Below are positions 24,120 to 24,686 of a stretch of DNA of 24,686 bases, piece after piece (position 1 is the first letter of the stretch; the number at the start of each line of letters is the position of its first letter). Source of the DNA: CAZJYC01 sp964550165 (GTDB lineage Bacteria; Acidobacteriota; Aminicenantia; Aminicenantales; Aminicenantaceae); contig CAZJYC010000036.1 in the NCBI GenBank assembly GCA_964550165.1, positions 1-24,686 of the forward strand, read 5' to 3'. The position numbers and the translations under genes were made by a program. The notes under the pieces were generated by a model, which searched no databases, was not told the DNA's origin, and was given only the letters and a program-made list of their open reading frames with translations.

Positions 24120-24527
24120 ATGGTCGAAAAAACTTTAGCCATCATCAAGCCCGATGCCGTCAAGAAAAAATTGATGGGCAAAATCATCCAGAGAATCGAG
24201 GAAGAGGGATTCAAGATATCAGGCCTGAAGATGCTTCATCTGACCAAGGAAGAAGCCAGAGGCTTTTACATCGTCCATAAGGGCAAGCATTTCTACGAAA
24301 GCCTGACAGATTTCATGTCCTCCGGAGAAATCGTGGTCATGGTTCTCGAGGCCGAGAATGCCATCTCCCGCTGGCGCAAGGCGATGGGCGCGACAGACCC
24401 GGCTCTGGCTGAGCCGGGAACGCTGCGCCAGATGTACGGCTTTTCGGTCGAGCGAAACGCCGTCCACGGCTCTGACAGCCCGAACACAGCCGAATGGGAA
24501 ATCAGTTATTTTTATAAAAACAAATGA
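24120..24527 (+). CDS. ndk: Nucleoside-diphosphate kinase
   Basis: The protein of 135 residues transfers the gamma-phosphate of ATP to other nucleoside diphosphates through a phosphohistidine, balancing NTP and dNTP pools in the cytoplasm. It begins MVEKTLAIIKPDAVKK and contains the family signature NAVHGSDS with the catalytic His116 (His117 in E. coli). The C-terminus reads EWEISYFYKNK. Length is normal for bacterial enzymes. The start at 24120 has AAGGAG five bases upstream; an in-frame ATG at 24078 would lie before the -10 box of the promoter. It is divergent from the QueG-like gene. No clear intrinsic terminator follows, only a 6-bp hairpin GGCAGC-TCTT-GCTGCC at 24617-24632 without a T-run. 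Confidence 0.97.
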   Translation: MVEKTLAIIKPDAVKKKLMGKIIQRIEEEGFKISGLKMLHLTKEEARGFYIVHKGKHFYESLTDFMSSGEIVVMVLEAENAISRWRKAMGATDPALAEPGTLRQMYGFSVERNAVHGSDSPNTAEWEISYFYKNK

Positions 24528-24686
24528 CCGTATTTTTTATATGCCCTCTTTATCCTGCCTTCCGCTCCTCTCCTCCGCTAATCTCCATCCGGTTATTCTG
24601 AGCAGGGAGTCGTTGCGGCAGCTCTTGCTGCCTTCATGTCGACAGCCGGCTCGCAGCTTCTCGTTGCCTCATCAGCGATCGTAAGG

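Overview
The window looks like a chromosomal segment of an Acidobacteriota-type bacterium, most plausibly a Candidatus Aminicenantes (OP8) relative. This is inferred from gene content: a protein of the VWFA-related family typical of acidobacteria, a secreted TonB-C protein in an ECF sigma operon, exported S9 peptidases, a lipoprotein amidohydrolase, a multi-PAS GGDEF protein and moderate GC. The 16S rRNA fragment could settle the placement, but I could not compare it with a database.

Layout. Bases 1-1001 are the 5' two-thirds of a 16S rRNA gene on the minus strand; the rest of the rrn operon lies to the left. Its leader holds a boxA-like site, a UUCG hairpin and a strong sigma70-type promoter (TTGACA-17-TATTAT). 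Bases 1634-4971 are a type IV pilus minor-pilin operon of four prepilin-like genes, preceded by a near-consensus sigma54 promoter. Bases 5211-8629 are an apparent operon of ECF sigma factor, zinc-type anti-sigma factor, exported TonB-C protein and exported VWFA-related protein. The last gene has an AT-rich interior and is followed by a GC-richer fragment of a second VWFA gene (8642-8908) and a 369-bp foldback element with 21-bp terminal inverted repeats (8914-9282).

Bases 9362-13392 are on the minus strand: a small zinc-ribbon protein, a PAS/GAF/LuxR regulator and an amidohydrolase lipoprotein with a consensus promoter. Bases 13525-15195 are a patch of small and decaying genes: a DUF481-like outer-membrane protein remnant, an NTF2-fold lipoprotein, and a toxin-antitoxin pair whose toxin is frameshifted while the CopG-type antitoxin is intact. 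Bases 15346-20441 are two tandem exported S9 serine peptidases (a glutamyl-endopeptidase-like S9D enzyme and an S9C-like enzyme). Bases 20928-23249 encode a PAS-PAS-GAF-PAS-GGDEF diguanylate cyclase. The right end has a QueG-like iron-sulfur protein (minus) divergent from ndk (plus). Their promoters share a 16-bp palindrome, and the minus transcript is probably leaderless.

No CRISPR array, tRNA, phage or complete insertion sequence was seen. The main points of interest are the foldback element beside the mosaic VWFA locus, the frameshifted toxin with a retained antitoxin, the divergent palindromic promoter, and the sigma54 site ahead of the pilin operon.
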